Part shown: positions 50,517 to 59,314 of the stretch, one piece after another
Layout of the letters: every line of letters begins with the position of its first letter
How positions within the stretch are numbered: position 1 is the stretch's first letter
Assembly (NCBI GenBank): GCA_013373425.1
Contig: JABXHW010000021.1
Location: 1 to 64,000 of the forward strand
Source: Flavobacteriia bacterium
Lineage (GTDB): Bacteria > Bacteroidota > Bacteroidia > Flavobacteriales > Schleiferiaceae
DNA length: 64,000 bases
Direction of reading: 5' to 3'
The notes under the pieces: model-generated
The model's input: only the letters and a program-made list of their open reading frames with translations
What the model was told of the DNA's origin: nothing
Databases searched by the model: none
Translations under genes and position numbers: made by a program

Positions 50517-52076
50517 ATGGAGAATACAACCCGCATTCTTTGGGTCGATGACGAAATAGATATGTTGAAGCCGCACATCCTCTTTCTTGAGCAGAAAGGA
50601 TATGCCGTGGATACCACGAATAATGGAGATGAAGCTTTGGATAAGGTCAGGGAAACCATCTATGATATCGTTTTTCTCGACGAGAATATGCCGGGGTTGA
50701 GTGGGTTGGAAACACTACAAAGACTAAAGGAAATCCGCGAATCGCTTCCCGTGGTAATGATTACCAAAAGTGAAGAAGAGCGAATCATGGAAGATGCGAT
50801 TGGCGAACAAATTGCTGATTATCTCATCAAACCGGTGAATCCGAATCAGATACTTCTATCGCTAAAGAAATCGCTTCAATCCAGACGATTTGTAACCGAA
50901 AGAACTACCTCAAACTACCAACAAGAATTCCGCAAGATCAGTATGGAGCTAGCGGAAGTGAGAACTTGGAAAGATTGGGCGCAGCTCTACAAGAAGTTGA
51001 TTTATTGGGAGATGGCCTTGGAGAAACTAGAAGATGAAGGTCTTCAGCAAATCCTCATCTCTCAGAAAGGAGAAGCAAATAATCTCTTTTCTCGATTTGT
51101 AGAATCTGAATATCGCGACTGGATCGAAGATGCAGAGGATGCACCGCTTTTATCTCATCGGCTCATCAAACAAGAAGTGGCTCCTGTGCTTCGAAACGGA
51201 GAGCGCGTGATGATGGTGGTTATTGATAACCTCAGATATGATCAGTGGAAGGTGATTCAGCCGATGGTAGAGGAGTACTTCAGAGTAGAATCGGAAGACA
51301 CTTTCTACAGCATCCTTCCTACGGCTACTCAGTTTGCTCGGAACGCGCTATTCGCGGGAATGATGCCCAACACTATCTTGAAGAAATTTCCGGATAAGTG
51401 GGTAGATGATACCGATGATGAAGGAAAGAACATGCACGAAGAGTTCTTTTTGAGAGCTCAAATGGAACTCCTAGGGTTAAAGGATAAGAAGGTCAACTAC
51501 ACAAAGGTGACGAACCACCAAAGTGGCAAGAAGTTATCTGATAGTTTCGCGAATACCCGCAATTTCGATTTGAATGTGGTGGTCTATAATTTCGTTGATA
51601 TGCTATCGCACTCCAAAACAGAAATGGAGGTAATCAAGGAATTGGCCGATGACGATAGAGGATATCGAAGCCTGACCGAAAGCTGGTTCAAGAACTCGCC
51701 ACTATTGGCATTGATGCGCCAGATTGCAGAGACGAATGATCGCGTGATGATTACCACCGATCACGGGACAATCAATGTAACCGAACCTTCGAAGTTGGTG
51801 GGGCAGCGCGACTTGAGTACTAACCTTCGTTATAAGGCTGGTAGGAACATGAGCTACGAAAAGCGAGATGTGTTTGCCATGGAAGATCCAGAGAAATTTG
51901 GTCTACCCAAGCGCAATTTGAGCGATGAGTACGTCTTTGCCAAGAGCGACAAATTCTTCGCCTATCCCAATAACTATAACCACTACGTGAAGTATTTCCG
52001 CAACACCTACCAGCACGGAGGTTTGAGCATGGAGGAGATGATTATTCCTTTTGTGTGGATGAGAGGGAAGGGGTAG
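50517..52076 (+). CDS. porX: PorX-type response regulator with PglZ phosphatase-like domain
   Basis: 519 residues. An N-terminal receiver domain (about 1-125; Asp11/Asp12 acidic pair, phospho-acceptor Asp55 in FLDENMPG, Lys in YLIKPVNP) and a linker lead to a PglZ/alkaline-phosphatase-like domain (about 200-519) with MMVVIDNLRYDQW, PTATQFARNALFAGMMP and ITTDHGTINV. PorX proteins control the type IX secretion system and cleave oligonucleotides in studied relatives. The kinase PorY is not in the window. The ATG at 50517 fits the family N-terminus; a TTG at 50496 would add seven residues. Confidence 0.93.
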   Translation: MENTTRILWVDDEIDMLKPHILFLEQKGYAVDTTNNGDEALDKVRETIYDIVFLDENMPGLSGLETLQRLKEIRESLPVVMITKSEEERIMEDAIGEQIADYLIKPVNPNQILLSLKKSLQSRRFVTERTTSNYQQEFRKISMELAEVRTWKDWAQLYKKLIYWEMALEKLEDEGLQQILISQKGEANNLFSRFVESEYRDWIEDAEDAPLLSHRLIKQEVAPVLRNGERVMMVVIDNLRYDQWKVIQPMVEEYFRVESEDTFYSILPTATQFARNALFAGMMPNTILKKFPDKWVDDTDDEGKNMHEEFFLRAQMELLGLKDKKVNYTKVTNHQSGKKLSDSFANTRNFDLNVVVYNFVDMLSHSKTEMEVIKELADDDRGYRSLTESWFKNSPLLALMRQIAETNDRVMITTDHGTINVTEPSKLVGQRDLSTNLRYKAGRNMSYEKRDVFAMEDPEKFGLPKRNLSDEYVFAKSDKFFAYPNNYNHYVKYFRNTYQHGGLSMEEMIIPFVWMRGKG

Positions 52077-52120
52077 TGTATTAAGTCGTAAATTCCCAGC
52101 TATTCTAAAAAAGCTCTCTC

Positions 52121-53518
52121 ATGGGATTAAGTCTCGCTGGCTCTATAATTAAGGGCAATTTAGGTGGCGTTGAGGAACTTGCCTCCAAGCTAAACCTCAA
52201 ATTCACTCCCAAATCTGAAACTGTTTACTCAGATAAGTATTTTGTGGATTATCATCTGGATGAAGACGATGTCGTCGTGATTCATAAAGACGGATGCTAT
52301 CTGCTTTTTCATCATCTAGATTGGTTGGGCACAGATTCCGATGAGATGAAGTCTGTGTGTAAAGCTGCAGAAGAAGGCTGTATGTTCTTCATCAGTGAAA
52401 CAGCGGGCGACTACCATGTTTTTTGGTATCGAGGAGGTGCGAGTGTTGGCCATGATCACTATATGGATAGCGCAGATCCAAAGGATTATCATGTCTCTGG
52501 ACCTGCTATTCTTCAAGTGGATGAGTCTATGGATGTTATTGAGTCTTTAGTTGCGTATGGTGAAAGACAGGCAGGAGGAATACCGGAAGACTATCGAGTC
52601 CAGATTTACGCCTGTGAAGAGATTACAGCTACCTCTCCTTCAACATCAAAAGAAAATAAACAGAAAGCAGTTTCATCGGAGCCGATTTATCAGAAAAGAG
52701 GGTTGAGTGCAACCATTCAAAGTGATTCCAAAGATGAGTGGTTACGAGTTCGGTGCAAAGCGTTCATTGATGCAAGCCATACAGATGTAGTGGGAGAGTT
52801 GATCTCATTGTACCAAGAATCGGTCGCCCACTACAAGAAAGGGGGAAGGCCATCGCTTGGCCATTTTAAAGGAGGTGTGCTAGAGTCCAATCATCAGCCT
52901 TCACCAATCCAGCGTTACCATATGTTCCATCTGGTTAAGGGGCTGCTATTAACTAAAGGCTCACTTGTAGTTGGCTACAATGTTGCTGATTTTTCGAAGG
53001 TTATGGCCTATCATGTCGCTTCCAGCCTAGACATAAAACTGTTGATCGAAGAAGTGCAATCCGTCACGGAGAAAACTTTAAGAGACGAGCACATTCAATT
53101 GGTTGGCCAGCTTGAGAGTCTTGCCGGTACAAGCATGGCTGATCTGAAAAACAAATTCAATGACATTTACCCAAATATTGTTGAACTCTTCGTCAAGGGT
53201 GGCCTGAAGGAGAATCAAGCCTACAAGGAAGATTCAATTGCCGAGCTCAAAGTGTACCTCTACCTCAACGTTATTAATCGAACTAAGTCCGAAATATCAT
53301 CTGCTGAACTTCGAGATGCAGTACTTCCTAGAGTGACTGAATTGCTCCGTAGAGGAGCCAAAATGAATGACTTGTTAGCTGGTGATTTCAATCCAGACGC
53401 ACGTGAGAATAAGGTGAAGGGTCGAAAAGGTGAGTCCGTGAAAATTGGTGGAATTATCATTATTGCGATTGTATTTTTCAGAATCATCATCAAAATAATG
53501 CGTGCTGCGGGAGAGTAA
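52121..53518 (+). CDS. Unrecognised protein with C-terminal membrane anchor
   Basis: 465 residues that I cannot assign. The N-terminal part (about 1-165) is acidic and globular with aromatic segments (YHVFWYRGGASVGHDHY). A Ser/Thr/Lys-rich linker (about 170-195) follows, then a helical region (about 205-430). A hydrophobic segment near the end (about 442-460, GGIIIIAIVFFRIIIKI) suggests tail anchoring in the inner membrane. It sits between porX and tsaE, genes often close together in Bacteroidota, so it may be a lineage-specific insertion. No signal peptide is visible. Confidence 0.6.
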   Translation: MGLSLAGSIIKGNLGGVEELASKLNLKFTPKSETVYSDKYFVDYHLDEDDVVVIHKDGCYLLFHHLDWLGTDSDEMKSVCKAAEEGCMFFISETAGDYHVFWYRGGASVGHDHYMDSADPKDYHVSGPAILQVDESMDVIESLVAYGERQAGGIPEDYRVQIYACEEITATSPSTSKENKQKAVSSEPIYQKRGLSATIQSDSKDEWLRVRCKAFIDASHTDVVGELISLYQESVAHYKKGGRPSLGHFKGGVLESNHQPSPIQRYHMFHLVKGLLLTKGSLVVGYNVADFSKVMAYHVASSLDIKLLIEEVQSVTEKTLRDEHIQLVGQLESLAGTSMADLKNKFNDIYPNIVELFVKGGLKENQAYKEDSIAELKVYLYLNVINRTKSEISSAELRDAVLPRVTELLRRGAKMNDLLAGDFNPDARENKVKGRKGESVKIGGIIIIAIVFFRIIIKIMRAAGE

Positions 53519-53537
53519 AAATTGGTCGATTGATACC

Positions 53538-53545
53538 TACCTTTG
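53538..53545 (+). promoter_or_regulatory. -7 element TACCTTTG 5 nt before the tsaE GTG
   Basis: Exact TAnnTTTG with CTCTC between it and GTG at 53551, supporting that GTG as the start and predicting a leaderless mRNA. Confidence 0.5.
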
Positions 53546-53550
53546 CTCTC

Positions 53551-53967
53551 GTGAAACTCACCATTCATTCCATAGCTGAACTCGACGAAGCCGTTCGAGA
53601 GATTTTGGCTTCCATTCCAAAAGGAGTTGTGCTTTTTCAAGGTCCGATGGGCGCTGGAAAAACTACGACCATTAGCGCCATTTGCAGAGCGCTCGAAGTG
53701 GAAGACCACTTGAGCTCTCCGACCTTTTCTTTGGTGAATGAGTACCAAAGTGGAGAAGGAGAATCCATCTATCATTTTGATTTTTATCGCATAGAGGATG
53801 AAGCGGAAGCGATGGACATGGGATACGAAGATTACTTCTGGAGTGGTGACTGGTGTTTCGTGGAGTGGCCAGAAAAAATCCCTAACTTGCTACCTAGCCG
53901 TTTTACGTTGATTCGCCTTTCGGTTGAGAACGAGGTTCGAACCCTAGAAGTGAAGATTAAAGCGTAA
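53551..53967 (+). CDS. tsaE: tRNA threonylcarbamoyladenosine biosynthesis ATPase TsaE
   Basis: 138 residues from the GTG at 53551; a TTG at 53530 would add seven residues and overlap the -7 box. Walker A is GPMGAGKTT (31-39), then SSPTFSLVNEY, HFDFYRIEDEAEAMDMGYEDYF and VEWPEKIPNLLP, all TsaE landmarks. TsaE works with TsaB/TsaD to make t6A at tRNA position 37. It is followed after 88 nt by ald. Confidence 0.95.
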   Translation: MKLTIHSIAELDEAVREILASIPKGVVLFQGPMGAGKTTTISAICRALEVEDHLSSPTFSLVNEYQSGEGESIYHFDFYRIEDEAEAMDMGYEDYFWSGDWCFVEWPEKIPNLLPSRFTLIRLSVENEVRTLEVKIKA

Positions 53968-54055
53968 TCGGCAACGTCCAACTCGCTAATAACCAACCCT
54001 TGCGATGAGATATTTCGCAATGTGTATCAATGTGAATCTCACCTCTTGAGCTCCC

Positions 54056-55261
54056 ATGTCTGAACCCAACTACTTCTCGTTTTCAAGTGCACAATTGCTT
54101 CCACAAGAAGAGCGCGTAGCCGTTGCTCGTAAGAAAGGAAAACTTCAAATTGGGGTTCCCAGGGAAACCTGCATGCAGGAGAATCGCGTGGCCTTGACGC
54201 CCGAAGGAGTTCACCTCCTCGTTTCTCATGGACATGAGGTGTTGGTGGAAACCAAGGCGGGTGAAGGAGCACTTTACAACGATAACGACTATTCAGAGGC
54301 AGGAGCGAAAATCGCCTATTCTCCTAAGGAAGTCTTCGAGTGTGATGTTGTCCTCAAAGTTGAGCCACCATCACTAGATGAGTTGAAGTTGATGAAGCAG
54401 AAGCAAACCCTGATTTCTGCACTTCAACTAAAAACCTGTACGAAAGAGTTTTTCCAAAAATTGATGGAGAAACGAGTTACGGCTATTTCTTACGAGAACA
54501 TTCGGGATGAAGATCGTCAGATTCCCATCGTACGGAGCATGAGTGAAATTGCGGGCAACGCGAGTATTCTGATTGCAGCCGAATACTTGAGTAATGTCAA
54601 CAACGGAAAAGGCTATCTCCTCGGTGGAGTGGTAGGAGTTCCTCCAACAGAAGTTGTGATTATCGGTGCTGGAACAGTTGGGACTTGCGCTGCGAGAACA
54701 GCCGTTGGAATGGGTGCGAATGTCAAAGTGTTTGATCGTTCACTAGCCCGTCTCAAGCGCCTTCAGCAAAACTTACCTTTCCCAGTCTATACCTGTGTGA
54801 TTCAGCCTAAGATTCTTGAAAAGGCGTTGCGCAGATGCGATGTGGCTATTGGAGCCATGCGCGGTGACGGCGGAAGAACTCCTTGTGTGGTAACCGAAGA
54901 CATGGTGACCAAAATGAAGGCCCGTTCCGTAATTGTTGATGTTTCTATCGATCAAGGCGGTTGCTTTGAAACCAGTGAACTGACTTCCCACGATAAACCT
55001 ATTGTTGTAAAGCACGATGTGATACACTATGGCGTTCCGAATATCGCTTCGAGAGTATCGAGGACCGCATCCTTCTCCTTGAGTAATATCTTCGCTCAGC
55101 TTATGGTGACGTTCGGGGAAGAAGGTGGTATTGAAGATGTCCTTCGCTACCGTAAGGAAATCCGGGCAGGCATGTATCTGTACAACGGAGTCCTTACTAA
55201 TAAAGCCATATCAGATTGGTTTGATTTGCCGTACTCCAATAGCGATTTACTTTTCGGATAA
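54056..55261 (+). CDS. ald: Alanine dehydrogenase
   Basis: 401 residues. The N-terminal catalytic segment GVPRETCMQENRVALTPEGV and the central Rossmann motif VVIIGAGTVGTCAARTAVGMGANVKVFD identify the AlaDH/PNT family, and VSIDQGGCFETSELTSHDKP is alanine-dehydrogenase-like. It interconverts L-alanine and pyruvate plus ammonia with NAD. It carries about 30 extra N-terminal residues before IGVPRE compared with classic enzymes. Its position after tsaE is common in Bacteroidota. Confidence 0.92.
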   Translation: MSEPNYFSFSSAQLLPQEERVAVARKKGKLQIGVPRETCMQENRVALTPEGVHLLVSHGHEVLVETKAGEGALYNDNDYSEAGAKIAYSPKEVFECDVVLKVEPPSLDELKLMKQKQTLISALQLKTCTKEFFQKLMEKRVTAISYENIRDEDRQIPIVRSMSEIAGNASILIAAEYLSNVNNGKGYLLGGVVGVPPTEVVIIGAGTVGTCAARTAVGMGANVKVFDRSLARLKRLQQNLPFPVYTCVIQPKILEKALRRCDVAIGAMRGDGGRTPCVVTEDMVTKMKARSVIVDVSIDQGGCFETSELTSHDKPIVVKHDVIHYGVPNIASRVSRTASFSLSNIFAQLMVTFGEEGGIEDVLRYRKEIRAGMYLYNGVLTNKAISDWFDLPYSNSDLLFG

Positions 55262-55288
55262 GGACCGCTACTTTAACGGTGTGGCAGT

Positions 55289-55296
55289 TATCTTTG
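55289..55296 (+). promoter_or_regulatory. -7 element TATCTTTG 4 nt before the DUF4258-like ATG
   Basis: Exact TAnnTTTG; only CCGC separates it from ATG at 55301, predicting a leaderless transcript. Confidence 0.5.
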
Positions 55297-55300
55297 CCGC

Positions 55301-55711
55301 ATGAAACTCTTGAGACGTGTTGTTATGTTCCTGATTGGGGTAACGATTGGAACCATCTTGGTGATGTACATGTTCGGTGATCGTGAGATTGGTTGCTCGT
55401 ACTTCCCAAATGACCGAGTCCTTTCTGATTTGTCTGAAAAGCAATTGCTCTTCACAGATCAAACACAGTGCATTTCAGATTGCATTGAAGCCTCAGGTGA
55501 TTCCGCGTTTTACTCAAAGGTGCTCACAGCATCTGACGTAGATTTCTCTTTCAACGAAAGGGGAACCGACAAGAATTGCAACAACTACAAGCTGGATTTC
55601 ACAGACGATAGAGGGACGTTCACACTCATCTTTAAGAACTGCAAAGATTCTACAGCTACGATTAAGGAAATTCTTCTTCCCGAAGGAATCGACTGCGACT
55701 GTGATCTATGA
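55301..55711 (+). CDS. DUF4258-like membrane-anchored small protein
   Basis: 136 residues with an N-terminal membrane helix (about 7-25) and a cysteine-containing outer part (GCSYFPNDRVLSDLSEKQL, CNNYKLDF, FKNCKDSTATIKEILL, ending CDCDL). This resembles the small DUF4258-annotated proteins of Flavobacteriia, which I recall lying near proline dehydrogenase and aroB genes, as here. Function is unknown. Its last 6 nt overlap the convergent proline dehydrogenase gene. Confidence 0.55.
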   Translation: MKLLRRVVMFLIGVTIGTILVMYMFGDREIGCSYFPNDRVLSDLSEKQLLFTDQTQCISDCIEASGDSAFYSKVLTASDVDFSFNERGTDKNCNNYKLDFTDDRGTFTLIFKNCKDSTATIKEILLPEGIDCDCDL

Positions 55712-56902
55712 TGGCAGAGTGGCAGGCTGATGTTTCTCCTGCTTTCTTCGGCGTAATTCTGCTTTAATCAAGCCTAACTCGCGACCAGTCTGACCACGGA
55801 CAGATGTGTTTTCCTCCGCACGACGAATGAGGTAAGGCATCACATCCTTTACCGGCCCAAACGGCAGGTATTTTACTACGTTGTAGCCAGCAGCAGCGAG
55901 GTTGAAGCTGATATGGTCGCTCATTCCGTAGAGTTGAGCAAACCAAATTCGGCGATCACCCGGGTCAATTCCATACTCAGACATGAGTGAGACCAGAAGC
56001 TGAGATGAAGCTTCATTGTGTGTTCCACAAACGAAGTTGACACGTTGGATGTTCTCCATAAGAAGGCGGATGCCCGCATCATAATCTCTATCGCTTGAAG
56101 CTTTGTCGGGCTGAATAGGATCTGGATAACCCATTTCTTCAGCTCGTGCTCTTTCCTTTTCCATGTAGGCCCCACGAACAATCTTGACGCCCAAGAAGTA
56201 GCCGTTGTTCTCTGCGTGAACCAATGCCCGTTGGAGGTATTCTAAGCGATCGTGGCGATAGAATTGAATGGTGTTGAGAATGATGACGCGCTCTTTGTTG
56301 AACTCCATCATCAGCTGTTCCACCAAGTCGTCCACAGCCTGTTGAATCCACGACTCTTCTGCATCAACCATCACCGGGATGTTGAAGTCGTGTGCCGCTT
56401 GTGCGATTTCGCGGAATCGGCCTACCACGCGTTGCCACTCGGCTTGTTCCTTTTCATTCAGCTGATGGCCGAGGCTTTTCTTCTCCAGTAGAGCGAAGCG
56501 GCCCATGCCTGTTGGCTTGAATACCGCGAGCGGAACACCCGTTTTCTTTGAAGCGTATTCAATGGAATGAACCACTGTGTTTTTAGTCCGATCGAAATCA
56601 TTCTCCGACTCTTTGCCTTCCACAGAATAATCAAGGATGCTCGCAACACCCACGCCGATAAGACCATCGATAGAGTCGCTGCAATCCTCGATGGATTCGC
56701 CGCCACAGAACTGATTGAAGACAGTACTCTTGATAAGGCCTTTGACAGGGAGGTGAGTTTTGAAGGCAAACTCAGACAATACTTTTCCGACTTGCACTAC
56801 CCATGGTTTTGCAAGTGTGCTAAACAGCACGTAGCTCTTGCGCAACTCGAAATTCGATTTGTTGCGGAAAGCTGTAGCCGTATCAGAAAAATTAATCAGC
56901 AT
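55706..56902 (-). CDS. Proline dehydrogenase (monofunctional)
   Basis: 398 residues of the PRODH TIM-barrel. FKPTGMGRFALLEKKSLG, VMVDAEESWIQQAVDDL, IILNTIQFYRHDRLEYLQ, LGVKIVRGAYMEKERARAEEMGYPDPIQ and FVCGTHNEASSQL match flavin- and proline-binding regions, and the C-terminal RRAEENTSVRGQTGRELGL is the conserved RRxxEN-type motif. It oxidises proline to pyrroline-5-carboxylate. No P5C dehydrogenase domain is fused. It is divergent from aroB. Confidence 0.94.
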   Translation of the reverse strand: MLINFSDTATAFRNKSNFELRKSYVLFSTLAKPWVVQVGKVLSEFAFKTHLPVKGLIKSTVFNQFCGGESIEDCSDSIDGLIGVGVASILDYSVEGKESENDFDRTKNTVVHSIEYASKKTGVPLAVFKPTGMGRFALLEKKSLGHQLNEKEQAEWQRVVGRFREIAQAAHDFNIPVMVDAEESWIQQAVDDLVEQLMMEFNKERVIILNTIQFYRHDRLEYLQRALVHAENNGYFLGVKIVRGAYMEKERARAEEMGYPDPIQPDKASSDRDYDAGIRLLMENIQRVNFVCGTHNEASSQLLVSLMSEYGIDPGDRRIWFAQLYGMSDHISFNLAAAGYNVVKYLPFGPVKDVMPYLIRRAEENTSVRGQTGRELGLIKAELRRRKQEKHQPATLPS

Positions 56903-56935
56903 TCACAACCGACAGTTATTCGTTTAGCAAGCGGG

Positions 56936-56943
56936 CAAATATA
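56936..56943 (-). promoter_or_regulatory. Candidate -7 element TATATTTG for proline dehydrogenase
   Basis: Exact TAnnTTTG on the minus strand, 33 nt before the ATG at 56902. A TTTG lies 13 nt upstream, closer than the usual -33 spacing. Confidence 0.4.
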
Positions 56944-57020
56944 ATTCAGGAACTCTCAAAAAAACGTCACCTTTGTTACTCAAACGGCAAGATTCTTTGC
57001 GCTCAGAATTATTTTCAAAA

Positions 57021-58100
57021 ATGGGTAAGAATTATTGGGACACCAAATTTGGACCGGTTTACGCCAATGAGCAGGCTCTGAATGAGTTAGATTCATTTCT
57101 TGGTGGTTACAAGAATCGCGGATCCAAAGTTTTCTTTCTAGTTGATGAGAATACCCATGAAAATTGCCTGGTTAGATTGGTTCCTGAGCTTCCTTCTCTT
57201 GGAGAATATGAAGTGCTCGAAGTGCCGCCTGGTGAAGAGTCGAAAAGTATTGAAATCGTATATCATCTGTGGAGTTCTCTTCTCGAGCTTGAAGCAGACC
57301 GTCATTCTGTATTGATCAATGTGGGGGGTGGAATGATTACCGACTTAGGCGGATTCGTGGCCTCCACGTATAAGCGCGGAATCGATTTCGCGAATGTGCC
57401 AACTTCACTATTGGCCATGGTTGATGCCGCCATAGGTGGGAAAACGGGAATTGACGTAGGTGGCGCAAAGAATGTCGTAGGTACTTTCTCTTCGTCAAAA
57501 GGTTTATTTCTGATTCCTGATTTCTTGGAAACCCTTCCCGAGCGTGAAACCATTTCAGGATTTGCCGAAATGGTAAAGCATGCATTGATTTCTGAAAACG
57601 CCTGGGAAACAATTTCGGGAATGTCTCCACTCGAGTTGTGGAACCGACCGGATGAGGTGAGAGCCTCTATGCAAATGAAGATTGACACGGTGGAAAGCGA
57701 TCCGCTCGAATCAGGCCCACGCAAGTACTTGAACTTTGGTCATACTTTCGGCCACGCTATTGAGAGCCATTTTCTATCTACTCAACCCGAGTCGCCACTT
57801 TTGCACGGCGAAGCTATCGCCATAGGAATGTGGCTAGAAGTTGAGCTTTCGGTTAGTGCAGCTGGATTGGACCGCTCTATGGCATCGAAGATTCAAGAGT
57901 TTTTGGTGAATACTTTTCCGAAACCTGAACTACCGGAATCGAGCTGGAATGATCTCCTACAGTGGCTTTTGCACGATAAGAAGAACAAAGGCGGAATTCC
58001 TCAATTTGTATTGCTTCAAAACCTTGGAAAGCCGACGTTAGACCACGAACTTAGTAGTGATCAACTAAAGATGGCACTACGCGCCTGGAACACTCCATGA
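57021..58100 (+). CDS. aroB: 3-dehydroquinate synthase
   Basis: 359 residues from the ATG at 57021; a TTG at 56973 would extend it. The NAD-binding segment LINVGGGMITDLGGFVASTYKRG, VPTSLLAMVDAAIGGKTGID, GFAEMVKHALI, NFGHTFGHAIE and LHGEAIAIGMW carry the zinc-binding Glu/His residues of AroB. It makes the shikimate-pathway carbocycle from DAHP. Its stop overlaps the ATG of aroA (ATGA), so the two pathway enzymes are coupled. Confidence 0.96.
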   Translation: MGKNYWDTKFGPVYANEQALNELDSFLGGYKNRGSKVFFLVDENTHENCLVRLVPELPSLGEYEVLEVPPGEESKSIEIVYHLWSSLLELEADRHSVLINVGGGMITDLGGFVASTYKRGIDFANVPTSLLAMVDAAIGGKTGIDVGGAKNVVGTFSSSKGLFLIPDFLETLPERETISGFAEMVKHALISENAWETISGMSPLELWNRPDEVRASMQMKIDTVESDPLESGPRKYLNFGHTFGHAIESHFLSTQPESPLLHGEAIAIGMWLEVELSVSAAGLDRSMASKIQEFLVNTFPKPELPESSWNDLLQWLLHDKKNKGGIPQFVLLQNLGKPTLDHELSSDQLKMALRAWNTP

Positions 58101-59314
58101 AAACGCTACGATACACCGAACGAAACGACGACCACACCCCAGAGGTGGAAGTTCCGCTTTCTAAAAGTGTAGCTAATCGTTGGCAAATCGTCAAGGCCTT
58201 ATTCCCCGATAAGATTCTGAAAAATCAGCTTTCCGAAGCTAGAGATACTCGCATCCTACGTGAAGCACTGGCCTCGGATGAAGAGGATATCAACCTACAC
58301 GATGCCGGAACAGCCATGCGTTTTGCCACGGCGTATTTCAGTGTGCAAAAGGGACGGAATGTCTACCTGCACGGTACGGATAGAATGCACAAACGACCGA
58401 TTGAGCCGTTGGTGTCAGCGCTGAGAAGTCTGGGCGCAGAGATAAGTTATGATCAGGAAATAGGATATCCTCCGCTTCGCATTTACGGTAAAAAGCTAAG
58501 AGGCGGACAAGTCCACATTCCAGCGGATATGAGTAGTCAGTTTATTTCTGCTCTCATGCTTGTGGCTCCAGCTACCAACGACGGACTATTGATTCACCGA
58601 ACCAGTAAGTCGGTTTCTCAACCCTATGTGAACATGACCGCCGATGTACTTCGCCAAGCGGGAATAACGGTGGAGGAAGATGGCATGCGCATTCACGTTC
58701 ACGGAAGTCCTGCTAAACAAGTACAGATGCCTACAGAAGGCGATTGGAGTGCTGCCGCTACTTTCGTGTCTTGGACGGCCATCTCAGGCGCGCCATTACG
58801 TATTAAAGGGCTAGCGAAGCATTCCATTCAAGGCGACAAAGTTCTCATCGACTGGATAGAACAGCTCGGTATAGAGGCAGAATGGGAAAAGGATGTTTGG
58901 AGCATTCGGAGGACACATATTCCTGAAGAGGATTTAGTCTTAGACATGCTCGATTACCCAGACCTGGCTCCTTCAATCGTCATGGCTGCTTTTGGTCAGG
59001 GGAGATCTGGTAAGGTCACCGGACTTCAGACTTTGCGCATTAAGGAAACCGACCGGATTTCAGCACTTGTACGTACTATCGAACGAATGGGAGGAGATAC
59101 CACCGACTTGAGCAGTTCACTTTATTGGGCACCTGCTCCAAAACTCGATTTCTCTGGAGAGCCATTCGACACTTTCGATGATCACAGAATGGCTATGGCC
59201 ATTGCCCCAATGGCATTTTTCGGCGAATTGAAACTCAACGACGCATCGGTGGTTGAAAAGTCATTCCCCGGATATTGGAAACAAATGGAGCTGGCGGGGT
59301 TACATCTCAGCTAA
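58097..59314 (+). CDS. aroA: 3-phosphoshikimate 1-carboxyvinyltransferase (EPSP synthase)
   Basis: 405 residues, slightly short for AroA. Landmarks are PLSKSVANRWQIVKAL near the N-terminus, HDAGTAMRFATAYF, RPIEPLVSALRSLGAEI, DMSSQFISALMLVAP, LRIKETDRISALV and FDDHRMAMAIAP, the last being the usual DDHRMAM. It transfers enolpyruvate from PEP to shikimate-3-phosphate. It overlaps aroB by 4 nt and ends directly against the convergent outer-membrane gene stop at 59315. Confidence 0.95.
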   Translation: MKTLRYTERNDDHTPEVEVPLSKSVANRWQIVKALFPDKILKNQLSEARDTRILREALASDEEDINLHDAGTAMRFATAYFSVQKGRNVYLHGTDRMHKRPIEPLVSALRSLGAEISYDQEIGYPPLRIYGKKLRGGQVHIPADMSSQFISALMLVAPATNDGLLIHRTSKSVSQPYVNMTADVLRQAGITVEEDGMRIHVHGSPAKQVQMPTEGDWSAAATFVSWTAISGAPLRIKGLAKHSIQGDKVLIDWIEQLGIEAEWEKDVWSIRRTHIPEEDLVLDMLDYPDLAPSIVMAAFGQGRSGKVTGLQTLRIKETDRISALVRTIERMGGDTTDLSSSLYWAPAPKLDFSGEPFDTFDDHRMAMAIAPMAFFGELKLNDASVVEKSFPGYWKQMELAGLHLS

